DNA from: Gemmataceae bacterium
GTDB taxonomy: Bacteria > Planctomycetota > Planctomycetia > Gemmatales > Gemmataceae
Direction: 5' to 3'
Length of the DNA stretch: 64,000 nt
Assembly: GCA_009692005.1 (NCBI GenBank)
Contig: SHZZ01000003.1
Coordinates: 62,001 to 126,000 of the forward strand
Shown: one piece after another, positions 1 through 8,476 of the stretch
Position numbering within the stretch: the first letter of the stretch is position 1
How the letters are laid out: the number at the start of each line of letters is the position of its first letter
Notes under the pieces: generated by a model
What the model saw: only the letters and a program-made list of their open reading frames with translations
Told to the model about the DNA's origin: nothing
The model's database searches: none
Position numbers and translations under genes: made by a program

Positions 1-893
1 AGAGCGGCTGGCAGGAAAGAACCCCCGCTGCCGCATACGATCGCCGCGCGGGTCACCTGTTGCCCAGGGTTCCCCACCAAGGCCGCGGTGGCAAGACCGA
101 GTGCAGATTTGCCCAGTTTAGCCACGCTGGACAAGGTGCTCCCTGGAGGAAGGTCACCCACCACTCCTTCTCCCCGTGGCAATGTTTTGCCCTGCAAAAG
201 GAACAAGTCAAAAGCGGGTTCCTCGTAAGGGTGGTTTTTGCGCAAAGCTTGCACAACTTCAGGCAATTTCTCTTCCGGGCAGACCATTTCGAGCCGTTCC
301 TCCGAGACGAACTCGCGCCTGCCCTTTTGGCCAACCACGGGGCTGGCAGCGTCCTCGCCAAAAAAAGTGCCAGTACCCGGCAGGCGAAAGCTGCATTCCC
401 GATAGTTGCCAATCACTCCGGCGCCGGCTTGAAACATTGCCGCCGCCAATGCCTCTACATTTTCTTTGGGAACAAAAGTCGTGACTTTAATTTCCCGGTA
501 GCCAGACAAAGTGACCAAGGGGGCCATCGAGGTCAAACCAAACATGGCGCCCAGGGATTCATTGATTCCCCCCTTGGCGTTATCCCAGCGGGTGTGGGGG
601 GAATAAACCGCGATGCCTTTTCCCGCCAGCCTCCAGAGGATTTCTCCCTCGAGTGTTTTGGTCGTGATCTCCTTCAGAGGTTTGAAAGGCAATGGGTGAT
701 GGGTGACGATCAAATTGCAGCCATTTGTAATCGCTTCCCCGGCTACATCCTTTGTCAGTGAGAGGCAAGTAAGCGCCTTGGCAACACCGATGGCGGGATC
801 ACCAAGCAACAAACCGGTGTTATCCCAGTCCGCCGCCAGGGAATTTTCCAGGCGCAAATCGAACCAAAGCAAAATGTCGGCCAGGATGGTCAT
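1..893 (-). CDS. Nif3/YqfO-family dinuclear metal protein (GTP cyclohydrolase I type 2-like), 3' end off the window
   Basis: Translated by hand from the ATG at 893; the frame stays open to base 1, so about 297 residues are present and the C-terminus is missing. The N-terminal half has the family hallmarks: DNTGLLLGD near residue 24, the metal-binding VTHHPLPFK near residue 63, and HTRWDNAKGGIN near residue 99. A middle block with NHPYEEPAFD is the CutA/PII-like insertion of long Nif3/YqfO proteins, and AIVCGSGG near the edge begins the second half of the metal site. The family binds two metal ions; its physiological reaction is unsettled despite the GTP cyclohydrolase label. The start sits 10 bases after the stop of the upstream haem protein, and its Shine-Dalgarno TAGGA overlaps that stop, so the two are probably co-transcribed. 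Confidence 0.88.
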   Translation of the reverse strand, partial: MTILADILLWFDLRLENSLAADWDNTGLLLGDPAIGVAKALTCLSLTKDVAGEAITNGCNLIVTHHPLPFKPLKEITTKTLEGEILWRLAGKGIAVYSPHTRWDNAKGGINESLGAMFGLTSMAPLVTLSGYREIKVTTFVPKENVEALAAAMFQAGAGVIGNYRECSFRLPGTGTFFGEDAASPVVGQKGRREFVSEERLEMVCPEEKLPEVVQALRKNHPYEEPAFDLFLLQGKTLPRGEGVVGDLPPGSTLSSVAKLGKSALGLATAALVGNPGQQVTRAAIVCGSGGSFLPAA

Positions 894-903
894 GAAAGCT
901 TTC

Positions 904-3900
904 CTAGGGCATGCCGGTAAACTGGCCAAGAAACGCGAGCAGGTGGGCCATTTCTCCAGGTGACAACTGTGTTTCTAGCCCGTCCGGCATGAGAGACTTA
1001 CTTGTGTTTTGAATCAGCTCCACCTGGTTGCGCAAGATGGTGTCTTCGGCGTTGTCGCCCCTGCGCAAGGTAATGGCTGTGCCTGTTTCCGCCGAGATGA
1101 TTCCGGAAAAAGTCCTGCCCTGGCGAGTTTCCAACAGATAATTGACATAGCGAGGATCGACTTCCCGGCTAGGGTCGAGGAGGGAAGTAAGAAGATAATC
1201 TCTTCCTTTGCCTCGGATAGCGGCCAAAAGATCGGGGCCCACCTGAAAGCCGATGCCATCCAGCCGGTGGCAAGTGGCGCAATTTTTCTGGAACAGCGCC
1301 CTGCCCTTGGCCACATCACCTTTTTCTTCTTTCCCCTTCAAATAGGCATCGACGATTTGTTTTCTCGGACTGGCAATGCCCGAACTCAGCAACCTGGCCA
1401 CCTTCTCTTTCAGCACCGGATCTTTCAACAATTTCAATTGCTCCAGTCGGGGTGGGTCCACTTGGGAAGGGGGCAATGTTCCTTTTTCCATGGCCAACAC
1501 CAGAGCGCCAATTCGCTCCGTTCGGGCGAAAAGAACCTCCAATGCTTCCCGGCGCAGGGTGGGGCTGAGACCAGCCCAGGCAGTCAAAACAATATCGCCA
1601 ACTTCCCTTTTGTTAAAAAGCGTTAGGGCCTGCAAGGCGGCGGTTTGCACAGCAGGAGGAGCTTTGGCGCTCAAAAGGTCCGGCGCGGCATTTGCAATGA
1701 GGGGGAATGGACCCCAGGCAAGGAAACGCACCGCCTCGACTCGCCTGGGAACGGTTTGCTTTTCCGATTTGGCCAGCTCCAAGGTGCGCTTGAACTGGGG
1801 GACAAACTTTTCCAGCACTTGCCTGGCGGGGCTGCTCAATCCCTTTTCCCAAAGTGAATGAAAATCCCGACCGCTGGAGGAATAACCCTGGGCAATCCCC
1901 TGCAGCACCAGCGATTGGCTGGCCAGACTTCCTTCCAGACCGACTACCCTGGCCAAGGTTTGGGCCAACTCCGCTTCCGTCAGAGTGGCGCCAGCGCTGG
2001 CGCCCAGGCGGCTGAGAAAAACCTCGGCGCCCGGTACTCCAGCCGTTTTGAAATCCGCATCGGTCAACAACGCGTGCAATAAATCGACACCTGTCCCGGC
2101 GCTGGAACTCAGGATAGCGGTTTGCATCCACCTGTCGGCGCCATCGCGGAGAGCAATCTTTTTCAAGTAGGGTGTGGCCTGCGTGGGTTTCATACTGCCA
2201 AGCGACAGGGCGGTTTGAAACCGCACCTGCAAGGAATCATCATCGGCCAGTTGGCCAACTCGCAGAGCAACCTTTTCAGAGGTTGCCAGATGTTTCTCGG
2301 ACAGGCGGATCCCCTGGCAGCGGACTGCCAAGGAGGGATCTGCAAGGGCTTGAATAATCAAGGCCTCGTCCATGGCGCCGAGCCCAGCCAGAGTGCAATA
2401 GGAATGAATCCGCGCATATTCCCGCGAGGAACCCCTGGCTATTTGCTTGAGAACATCCAGCGCATCCTGGCGGTTTTGTTCCACGAGCAACTGCTGGGCC
2501 AGGATCCGCCGGGCAGGATTGGGTGATTCCAACTCCTGAGCCAGCGATTTTCCCTCGCCCGCTAGATGGGGAAACGGCTTGGCTTTCGGATTTTTATCGG
2601 GGGTAATGCGCCAAATTCGCCCCTTCCCTTGCGTGTGCAGGGGGAGAACCTTTTTCATGTCATCGGGAAGTGACAAAGGCGTTTCAATGACTTCGCGATA
2701 AAAATCGAGCAGGAGAATGGAGCCATCCAGGCAGAAATTCAAATGTACCGGGCGGAACCAGTTGTCCGTGGAGGCGAGAAATTCCCGGTTCGGATTCCCA
2801 CGCTTGGAGGAAAAAGTGACTCCCTTGGGTTCAATCACATCCCGCAGGAGAAGATTGTTGGCCGGCTCGCAAATGATAATGCTGTTCTGAAACTCGGGTG
2901 GAACAGCCTCGGTGTTCAATAACAACGGGCTGCAAGAGGAAGTGGAAAACCCGCCGGGCACGAGTTCGGTGGAGGCAAAGCGCTTGGCGTCGGCGCTGCC
3001 TTTTCTCCGGCTGGTTCGCTCCACCCGCCAGGCTTCAAACGGGCTTATACGAAAGACCTTGCACGCGGAGCCATGCTCGGGAATATCCAGAGCCACCGTG
3101 CTGGCGGGGAGAAACGGATTCCGCCTCAGGTACTCATCAGGGATAACGATGGCCCGGAGGTGATTGCTGTTGGTGGCGGTGAACCAATGCCCCTGAGTAT
3201 CCATGGTGAGACCATACTGCCCGCCGCCGGAGACAGGTTCCAAGCTCCCTGGCACATCGGGGCGGAAACGAATTCCCCTGCCCCTCAAGGGAACCGGGCC
3301 CCATTTGACATTGCCCGGGTCGGTGATGGAACCGCCATCGCTGCCGGCCACCGCGTGGACGGTGTTATCCAGCCCCCAGCGGAAGCTGTTCAGCATCTGC
3401 TGAATATTGTAAGTGTGGAAGCCGGTGTAAAGGACTTTGCGTTCATCGGCCACGCCATCGCCATTGGTGTCGCGCAAGAAAAGTAAATCGGGGGCATTGG
3501 CCACCAAAAGGCCGTCCTTCCAGGGAAACACGCCCGTGGGCAGGCGCAAATTGCTGGCAAACACACTGGAGGTTTCGTAAAAACCATCGGCATCTTTGTC
3601 TTCCAGTAGGCGAATTCTCCCGGAGTTGACTTCACCTGTACCCACCCCGCCATTGGGGTACCCGGACATCTCCGCGACGAACAATCGGCCGCGGTGATCT
3701 TCCGCGCAGGCGACCGGGTCGATCACCAGAGGTTCCTGGCAAGCAAGGGAGATTTTGAAACCGGGTTCAATCTGGAAGGTGCCAAGTTCATCCTTGGCAG
3801 ATAGCGGGCCGGGATTGGCCAGCCCTTTCGCTTGCTCTTGGCAGACCGCGCAAAGCCCAGCGAAACACCCTGCAAAGAGAAGAAAAGCCAGCGTGTTCAA

Positions 3901-3912
3901 CAACCGTTGCAT
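904..3912 (-). CDS. PVC-type haem-binding protein: membrane-bound dehydrogenase-like beta-propeller, HEAT region, C-terminal c-haem domain
   Basis: 1002 residues with a secretion signal (hydrophobic residues 5-24). Residues about 40-440 form a propeller-like domain with repeated D-x-D-G calcium-type loops (DKDADGFYE, DTNGDGVAD), as in the planctomycete TIGR02604 family. Residues about 450-840 look like HEAT/ARM helices. The C-terminus carries the PVC haem-binding domain (TIGR02603-like): CATCH at residues 878-882 and later LMPDGL, whose Met could be the distal ligand. Proteins of this build are abundant in planctomycetes and are thought to oxidise sugars or polysaccharide fragments in the periplasm; the substrate is unknown. 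Divergent from the C1 cluster, with only 57 bases between the two starts. Confidence 0.9.
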   Translation of the reverse strand: MQRLLNTLAFLLFAGCFAGLCAVCQEQAKGLANPGPLSAKDELGTFQIEPGFKISLACQEPLVIDPVACAEDHRGRLFVAEMSGYPNGGVGTGEVNSGRIRLLEDKDADGFYETSSVFASNLRLPTGVFPWKDGLLVANAPDLLFLRDTNGDGVADERKVLYTGFHTYNIQQMLNSFRWGLDNTVHAVAGSDGGSITDPGNVKWGPVPLRGRGIRFRPDVPGSLEPVSGGGQYGLTMDTQGHWFTATNSNHLRAIVIPDEYLRRNPFLPASTVALDIPEHGSACKVFRISPFEAWRVERTSRRKGSADAKRFASTELVPGGFSTSSCSPLLLNTEAVPPEFQNSIIICEPANNLLLRDVIEPKGVTFSSKRGNPNREFLASTDNWFRPVHLNFCLDGSILLLDFYREVIETPLSLPDDMKKVLPLHTQGKGRIWRITPDKNPKAKPFPHLAGEGKSLAQELESPNPARRILAQQLLVEQNRQDALDVLKQIARGSSREYARIHSYCTLAGLGAMDEALIIQALADPSLAVRCQGIRLSEKHLATSEKVALRVGQLADDDSLQVRFQTALSLGSMKPTQATPYLKKIALRDGADRWMQTAILSSSAGTGVDLLHALLTDADFKTAGVPGAEVFLSRLGASAGATLTEAELAQTLARVVGLEGSLASQSLVLQGIAQGYSSSGRDFHSLWEKGLSSPARQVLEKFVPQFKRTLELAKSEKQTVPRRVEAVRFLAWGPFPLIANAAPDLLSAKAPPAVQTAALQALTLFNKREVGDIVLTAWAGLSPTLRREALEVLFARTERIGALVLAMEKGTLPPSQVDPPRLEQLKLLKDPVLKEKVARLLSSGIASPRKQIVDAYLKGKEEKGDVAKGRALFQKNCATCHRLDGIGFQVGPDLLAAIRGKGRDYLLTSLLDPSREVDPRYVNYLLETRQGRTFSGIISAETGTAITLRRGDNAEDTILRNQVELIQNTSKSLMPDGLETQLSPGEMAHLLAFLGQFTGMP

Positions 3913-3969
3913 AGGGCCCTCAATTCCCGGTCCTTCAAAAAAAGCTCGTCCCTTATTAAACTGTTTGGA

Positions 3970-5145
3970 ATGACCGAGAACAACCCATTAACTGAGGAAA
4001 CCTCAATTGTGGCGCTGGGCGCCAGCGCGCGGGCCTTGGCCTGGTCGGCGATGCGGGCAGGGTTTTCTCCCTGGACCCTCGATTTATTCCAGGACCTGGA
4101 CCTGGCCCGGTTTTCACCGGGTTTGAAATTTATCCAAGGCAGGCCTGGCAACATTCTGAAGCAGTTGAAACAGGCCCCGGCAGGGCCATTGGTTTACACA
4201 GGCGGCCTGGAAAACCAACCAAGGCTCTTAAAGAGAATTCAAAAATCCCGCCCGGTTTGGGGGATCACTGGCGATTGCCTGAAAAAATTGCGCGACCCCT
4301 ATGGAAATAAGCTCTCATTGGAACAGGCTGGGTTGTTGGCGCCGCAACGCCTGCACCTTTCCCAGAATCCGACTGACAGTTGTCAATGGCTGGTTAAACC
4401 CAAACGCCACGCTGGCGGGAATGAAATTACCCCCCGGCCACATTCCTTACATTCTACTTTACAGAGTAAAAATGAATTTTTCCTGGAAGAGTGGATAGAG
4501 GGAGAATCGCGAAGCGCAGTATTCCTGCTGGGGGCCAGCCGGGCGGAACTTCTCGGGGTTACCTGCCAAATGACTGGGTGGGGCTGCTTCCATGCTTCCA
4601 CCTTTCAGTATTCCGGATCGATCGGCCCGGTTGAACCCTTGGCCAATGAAAAAGCCGACCTGCTGTGGTTGGGGAAAATCCTGTCAGTAGAAATGGGCGG
4701 GCGTGGCCTGGTGGGGGTCGACTATGTCCTGCGCCAGGGGCGCGCCGTCGTTATCGAAATCAACCCGCGCTATTCCGCTTCGGTCGAAATCCTGGAGTGG
4801 AGTAGCGGCAAGCCCTATTTCCTGCTCCATGCGCGGGAGTTTTCCCAGGTCAACGCAATCCCCAGCGGTTTTTCAAAGGTTCAAGGGATTCTGGGCAAAG
4901 GGATTTACTTTGCACCGCAGGACTTGGTTTTTCCGGAAACAGGTCCGTGGGAATCGGGGAGTTCTCCCTTCGAGTTTCCTGCTTTCGCGGATATTCCCTG
5001 GCCGGGAGTATGCCATCAGGCGGGCGCGCCAGTGATCACGGCTTTTGCCCGGGGTCAATCGGTGGCAGAAGTCAGGAATATTCTCGAAAAAACCGCCCAG
5101 GAACTGGACAATTGTTTTTTTCCCAATGGAACAGTCCTCAGATGA
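3970..5145 (+). CDS. ATP-grasp protein of the H4MPT-linked C1 cluster (OrfY-like)
   Basis: 391 residues from the ATG at 3970; an upstream extension exists in frame but overlaps the divergent haem gene and is not family-like. The fold is ATP-grasp: a pre-ATP-grasp N-terminus (VALGASARALAWSAMRAG), WLVKPKRHAGG as the ATP-binding strand and loop near residue 140, FLEEWIEGESRSAVFL as the hinge, and GVDYVLRQGRAVVIEINPRYSAS as the Mg2+-binding block (E and N of EINPR). Bacterial H4MPT clusters contain such a protein (OrfY in Methylobacterium, carboligase-related), required for C1 metabolism but of unproven reaction; an amide or glutamyl ligase step in H4MPT or methylofuran side-chain assembly is a reasonable inference. 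First gene of a plus-strand run into mch. Shine-Dalgarno is weak. Confidence 0.85.
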   Translation: MTENNPLTEETSIVALGASARALAWSAMRAGFSPWTLDLFQDLDLARFSPGLKFIQGRPGNILKQLKQAPAGPLVYTGGLENQPRLLKRIQKSRPVWGITGDCLKKLRDPYGNKLSLEQAGLLAPQRLHLSQNPTDSCQWLVKPKRHAGGNEITPRPHSLHSTLQSKNEFFLEEWIEGESRSAVFLLGASRAELLGVTCQMTGWGCFHASTFQYSGSIGPVEPLANEKADLLWLGKILSVEMGGRGLVGVDYVLRQGRAVVIEINPRYSASVEILEWSSGKPYFLLHAREFSQVNAIPSGFSKVQGILGKGIYFAPQDLVFPETGPWESGSSPFEFPAFADIPWPGVCHQAGAPVITAFARGQSVAEVRNILEKTAQELDNCFFPNGTVLR

Positions 5146-5176
5146 GAACGACAACCCAAGGCGTGCTGTAAACACC

Positions 5177-6133
5177 ATGAGTGCAACGATGGGATTGAAT
5201 GAGAAAGCCCGGCGGATTTGCGATCAGTCCGCTGAGCAGGCCAAGGAACTGAGGATCGAGGTGATTCAATCACCTGAAGGGGCCCGCTTGCTGGACTTTG
5301 GCGTCAAGGCGCAAGGGTCCATTGAGGCAGGACTGGAGTTGGCAAAAATCTGCATGGGCGGAATGGGCGTGGCGGAGTTGGTTCCCAGCCATTTGCAGGG
5401 TTGGGACGGCCCGGCAATCCAGGTTCGCACGAATCACCCAGTGGCAGCCTGCCTGGCATCGCAATACGCGGGATGGAAAATCCAGGGGACTAAATTTTTC
5501 GCCATGGGCTCGGGCCCCATGCGCGCCTGCTACGCCAAGGAGGAAATATTCAACACAGTCGGGGGAAAAGAAACCCCGGGCTTTGCCGTGGGGGTGCTGG
5601 AGACGGGAACACTTCCCGGTGCCGAGGTCATCGCCCAACTGGGTGAAAAGCTGCAACTGGCGCCAGAGAAAATCACACTTTGCCTGGCGGCCACGAGTTC
5701 GGTGGCCGGTGCCGTTCAAATCGCGGCGCGCAGCGTGGAAACGGCCCTGCACAAATTACATGAACTCGGTTTTCCCGTTCACACCATTCAGGAAGGGACG
5801 GGCTGGGCGCCCTTGCCCCCGCCGACGCCGGATTTTATCCAGGCCATTGGCCGGACCAACGACGCCATTCTCTTTGGCGGCCTGGTTCACCTGTGGGTCA
5901 ACTGCGAGGATGATCTCATTGGGCAAATAGGGTCGAAGGCGCCGTCGAACCAATCGGGGGATTACGGGGCTCCCTTTGGCGAGGTTTTTTCCCGCGCCGG
6001 GGGCGACTTTTACAAAATCGATCCTCTGCTGTTCTCTCCCGCCCGGGTCGTCTTCAACAATTTGAAGACAGGCAAGGTTTTTGCCTTTGGGGAATTGAAC
6101 CCGCAATTGCTGCGAAAATCCTGGCCTTGGTAA
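5177..6133 (+). CDS. mch: Methenyltetrahydromethanopterin cyclohydrolase
   Basis: 318 residues from the ATG at 5177, close to the usual length for bacterial Mch. It interconverts methenyl-H4MPT and N5-formyl-H4MPT in the cytoplasm, the middle step of the H4MPT formaldehyde-oxidation route. Recognisable stretches are LDFGVKAQGSIEAGLELAKICMGG near residue 30, the central AMGSGPMRACYAKEEIF, and GRTNDAILFGG in the second half, all typical of the family. The reading frame is open further upstream and overlaps the end of the ATP-grasp gene; ATGs at 5126 and 5189 are alternatives. 5177 was chosen for family length, but no good Shine-Dalgarno is close (AAGG lies about 15 bases away), so translation may be coupled to the upstream gene, 31 bases before. 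Confidence 0.95.
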   Translation: MSATMGLNEKARRICDQSAEQAKELRIEVIQSPEGARLLDFGVKAQGSIEAGLELAKICMGGMGVAELVPSHLQGWDGPAIQVRTNHPVAACLASQYAGWKIQGTKFFAMGSGPMRACYAKEEIFNTVGGKETPGFAVGVLETGTLPGAEVIAQLGEKLQLAPEKITLCLAATSSVAGAVQIAARSVETALHKLHELGFPVHTIQEGTGWAPLPPPTPDFIQAIGRTNDAILFGGLVHLWVNCEDDLIGQIGSKAPSNQSGDYGAPFGEVFSRAGGDFYKIDPLLFSPARVVFNNLKTGKVFAFGELNPQLLRKSWPW

Positions 6134-6157
6134 CTCTTTTCACTCTGGGTTCAATCC

Positions 6158-7021
6158 ATGCATTTGTCTATTTTGGGAGACCGTGAAGGCTGGCATGCCC
6201 GCGACCTGGAAAGGGCGGCGCGTTCCCGTGGGCACGAGGCTTTGCATCTCGATTTCCAATTACTCGGCCACGGGCTGGCCTGTGACTGGGAAAAACCCCA
6301 AACCGATGGGCTAATCGTCCGCACCATGCCAGCCGGGTCGCTCGAGCAGGTTGTGTTTCGCATGGATTTGCTGGCCGCGTGGGAACGCCTGGGGATCCGG
6401 GTGGTCAACCGGCCCAAGGCGCTGGAAGCGGCCATCGACAAATTTCTGTCGCTGGAATTGCTGCACCGAGAAGGGTTGCCAGTCCCCCCGACCATTGGAT
6501 GCCAGGATTTGACTTCGGCCATGCTGGCCTTTGATCGCCTGGGCCGGGATGTGGTGGTGAAGCCCCTATTCGGCTCAGAAGGTCGTGGCATGGTGCGCAT
6601 CCAGGATGAGCAAATCGCCTGGCGGGTGTGCCATTCCATTTCCCGTACCGGCAGTGTAATTTACCTGCAAAAGTTTGTGGAAAATCCGGGCTGGGATCTG
6701 CGACTGTTTGTGCTGGGCCACCGGGTGTTGGGTGGAATGAAACGCCTGGCAGTCAACGGCGACTGGCGGACCAATGTCGCCCAGGGGGGAAAAGCAGAGT
6801 TCTATCCGCCCCAGAGGGAAGAATGCGGACTTGCCGTTCGCGCCGCCCGGGCAGTGGGCGCCGAATTGGCCGGCATCGACCTTCTGCGTGCGCAATCGGG
6901 CGACTGGTATGTTTTGGAAGTGAACGCGGTCCCGGGCTGGCGGGCCTTTTCCAAAGTCACAGAAATCGATGTCGCTTTAGAAATCGTGAAGTACCTGGAA
7001 ACCGGCAGGAAGGAAAATTGA
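6158..7021 (+). CDS. RimK-like ATP-grasp ligase of the H4MPT cluster (Orf17-like)
   Basis: 287 residues. The N-terminal pre-ATP-grasp domain is followed by DVVVKPLFGSEGRGMVRI near residue 130 (ATP lysine and glycine-rich loop), YLQKFVENPGWDLRLFVLG (hinge and RimK-type D-x-R), and AGIDLLRA...WYVLEVNAVPGW near residue 245, which supplies the E and N metal ligands. RimK/MptN/CofF-type enzymes add glutamate to an acid acceptor, so glutamyl addition to a pterin or furan cofactor is plausible; the corresponding Methylobacterium protein (Orf17) is needed for the C1 pathway. It follows mch by 24 bases and its stop overlaps the possible TTG at 7018 of the next gene. Confidence 0.85.
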   Translation: MHLSILGDREGWHARDLERAARSRGHEALHLDFQLLGHGLACDWEKPQTDGLIVRTMPAGSLEQVVFRMDLLAAWERLGIRVVNRPKALEAAIDKFLSLELLHREGLPVPPTIGCQDLTSAMLAFDRLGRDVVVKPLFGSEGRGMVRIQDEQIAWRVCHSISRTGSVIYLQKFVENPGWDLRLFVLGHRVLGGMKRLAVNGDWRTNVAQGGKAEFYPPQREECGLAVRAARAVGAELAGIDLLRAQSGDWYVLEVNAVPGWRAFSKVTEIDVALEIVKYLETGRKEN

Positions 7022-7026
7022 CTTTG
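7010..7026 (+). promoter_or_regulatory. Shine-Dalgarno and TTG start of the Orf5-like gene
   Basis: AAGGA at 7010-7014 lies 9 bases before TTG at 7024 and only 3 before the alternative in-frame TTG at 7018. The first ATG in this frame (7060) would remove residues just before the conserved CitG-type ACMWEACARKAGN motif, so a TTG start is preferred. Confidence 0.55.
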
Positions 7027-7920
7027 GACCAACTGGGGTTATTCGCGCAAACCGCCTGCATGTGGGAAGCCTGCGCCCGCAAAGCGGGGAATGTCCATCC
7101 TCTGGCAAGTTTTGAAAGCCTTCACTTTACTCAGTTCCTGACCAGCGCGGCGGCGATTGCACCGGTCATGCAAAAAGCCCCTTCCCGCCCAGTGGGGGAA
7201 ACCATTCTCGCAGCAGTTCAGGCTACCCGTGATCTGGTGGGGGCAAATACCAACCTGGGAATCATTTTGCTGCTGACGCCCTTGGCGGCGGTAGAAAACG
7301 GTTTAAGTCTCAGCAGTGAAATCACCCAGGTGTTGCAAAATCTTACCAGCGCCGACGCTGCCAACGCGTATCAAGCCATCCGCCTGGCAAACCCGGGCGG
7401 CCTGGGCACAGTTCCCCAAGGGGATGTGCGAGGCCAGCCCCCGGGATCCTTGCTAGAAGCGATGCGCCTGGCCGCCGATCGCGACCTGATTGCCAGGCAA
7501 TACGCCTTTGAGTTTCGGGATATTTTTCAGGATGCCCTGCCCACTCTCGGCGGGAGTTTAGAACTTACAGGTTCTTTGGAAGGATCAATTATCTTTACTC
7601 ATCTGCATTTGATGAGCCGTTATCCGGATTCACTGATTGAAAGAAAGCGGGGGAAAACCGAAGCAGAGGAAAGCGCCGAGCGGGCCAAGGAGGTTCTGGC
7701 GCGCCAGTGGCCCTTGAAGGAAGCGGGGTGGGACGAATTCCGGGCCCTGGACCGCTGGTTGCGCGAAGTGGGAAACCAAAGAAACCCCGGCGCCACCGCC
7801 GACTTGGTTTGCGCCACACTCTTTGCCGCCCTGCGCTTGGGGCAACTTTCACTCCCTTTGCGTTTTCCCTGGACCCACGGCATGGAGCGGGCCCTACGCC
7901 GAGCCGCCCCAACGGTTTGA
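7024..7920 (+). CDS. CitG/MptG-like triphosphoribosyl-dephospho-CoA synthase family protein (Orf5-like) of the H4MPT cluster
   Basis: 298 residues from TTG at 7024. The family signature is at the N-terminus: CMWEACARKAGNVHP, then GANTNLGIILLLTPLA near residue 75 (CitG proteins have a similar N-T-H/N-x-G motif) and LANPGGLGTV. CitG condenses ATP with dephospho-CoA; this diverged branch accompanies H4MPT genes (Orf5 in Methylobacterium), and an ATP- or phosphoribosyl-dependent step in cofactor synthesis is the usual inference, still unproven. The start overlaps the end of the RimK-like gene. The C-terminal stretch near residue 275 (ATADLVCATLFAALRLG) contains the family's late conserved Asp region. 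It ends 61 bases before the pterin synthase homologue. Confidence 0.85.
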   Translation: MDQLGLFAQTACMWEACARKAGNVHPLASFESLHFTQFLTSAAAIAPVMQKAPSRPVGETILAAVQATRDLVGANTNLGIILLLTPLAAVENGLSLSSEITQVLQNLTSADAANAYQAIRLANPGGLGTVPQGDVRGQPPGSLLEAMRLAADRDLIARQYAFEFRDIFQDALPTLGGSLELTGSLEGSIIFTHLHLMSRYPDSLIERKRGKTEAEESAERAKEVLARQWPLKEAGWDEFRALDRWLREVGNQRNPGATADLVCATLFAALRLGQLSLPLRFPWTHGMERALRRAAPTV

Positions 7921-7981
7921 ACCAAGTTTCCTTTAGTTTGCTAAAATCACTTTAGAACCTATTTCTTTCCCATGGGGCGCC

Positions 7982-8476
7982 ATGTCCACTGAACGCTATC
8001 AGGTGCGGGTCACCAAAGATCATTTGATTTTCAGCTCAGGCCACTTCATCACCTATGAAGGGAATCAGTGTGAAAGGTTGCACGGGCACAATTACCGCAC
8101 TGCGGTGGAGGTCGAAGGCCCGCTCGATCCGAACCATTATGTTTTTGATTTTATTGCCCTCAAGCGCCGGACCCAGGAAATCACGGCGGATTTGGACCAT
8201 CGGATGATGCTGCCCCGAAACAACTCGGTCATTTCGGTTCAGGAAAAAGGGAACCGTGTGGAAGTCCGCTACAAGGAAAAGGAGTGGATATTTCCTTTGG
8301 AAGACTGCGTTATTCTGCCAATTGAAAACACCACGGCGGAGCAACTCGCCCGCTACATAGCCGGCCGGTTGGCGGATGCCCTGTGGAGCCAACATCAATA
8401 CCGCCCGGAATATTTGCGCGTGGAGGTGGAGGAATGCCTCGGGCAGTCGGCGCAGTGCGAGATGCGTTTACCCTAA
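7982..8476 (+). CDS. 6-pyruvoyl-tetrahydropterin synthase family protein
   Basis: 164 residues. Zinc ligands are the classical three histidines: H21 in SSGHF and H34, H36 in LHGHNY; the family's catalytic cysteine is at C30 (CERLHGH). DLDHRMML near residue 79 and VEECLGQSA near the C-terminus match the family's D-H and E positions. PTPS/QueD enzymes act on dihydroneopterin triphosphate. Because the gene directly follows mch and the Orf17/Orf5-like genes, a role in the pterin half of H4MPT synthesis is more likely than queuosine, though QueD activity cannot be excluded by eye. The insert between residues 80 and 120 (RVEVRYKEKEWIFP) is longer than in standard QueD. Its 3' end overlaps the convergent HisA-like gene by 9 bases. 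Confidence 0.9.
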   Translation: MSTERYQVRVTKDHLIFSSGHFITYEGNQCERLHGHNYRTAVEVEGPLDPNHYVFDFIALKRRTQEITADLDHRMMLPRNNSVISVQEKGNRVEVRYKEKEWIFPLEDCVILPIENTTAEQLARYIAGRLADALWSQHQYRPEYLRVEVEECLGQSAQCEMRLP

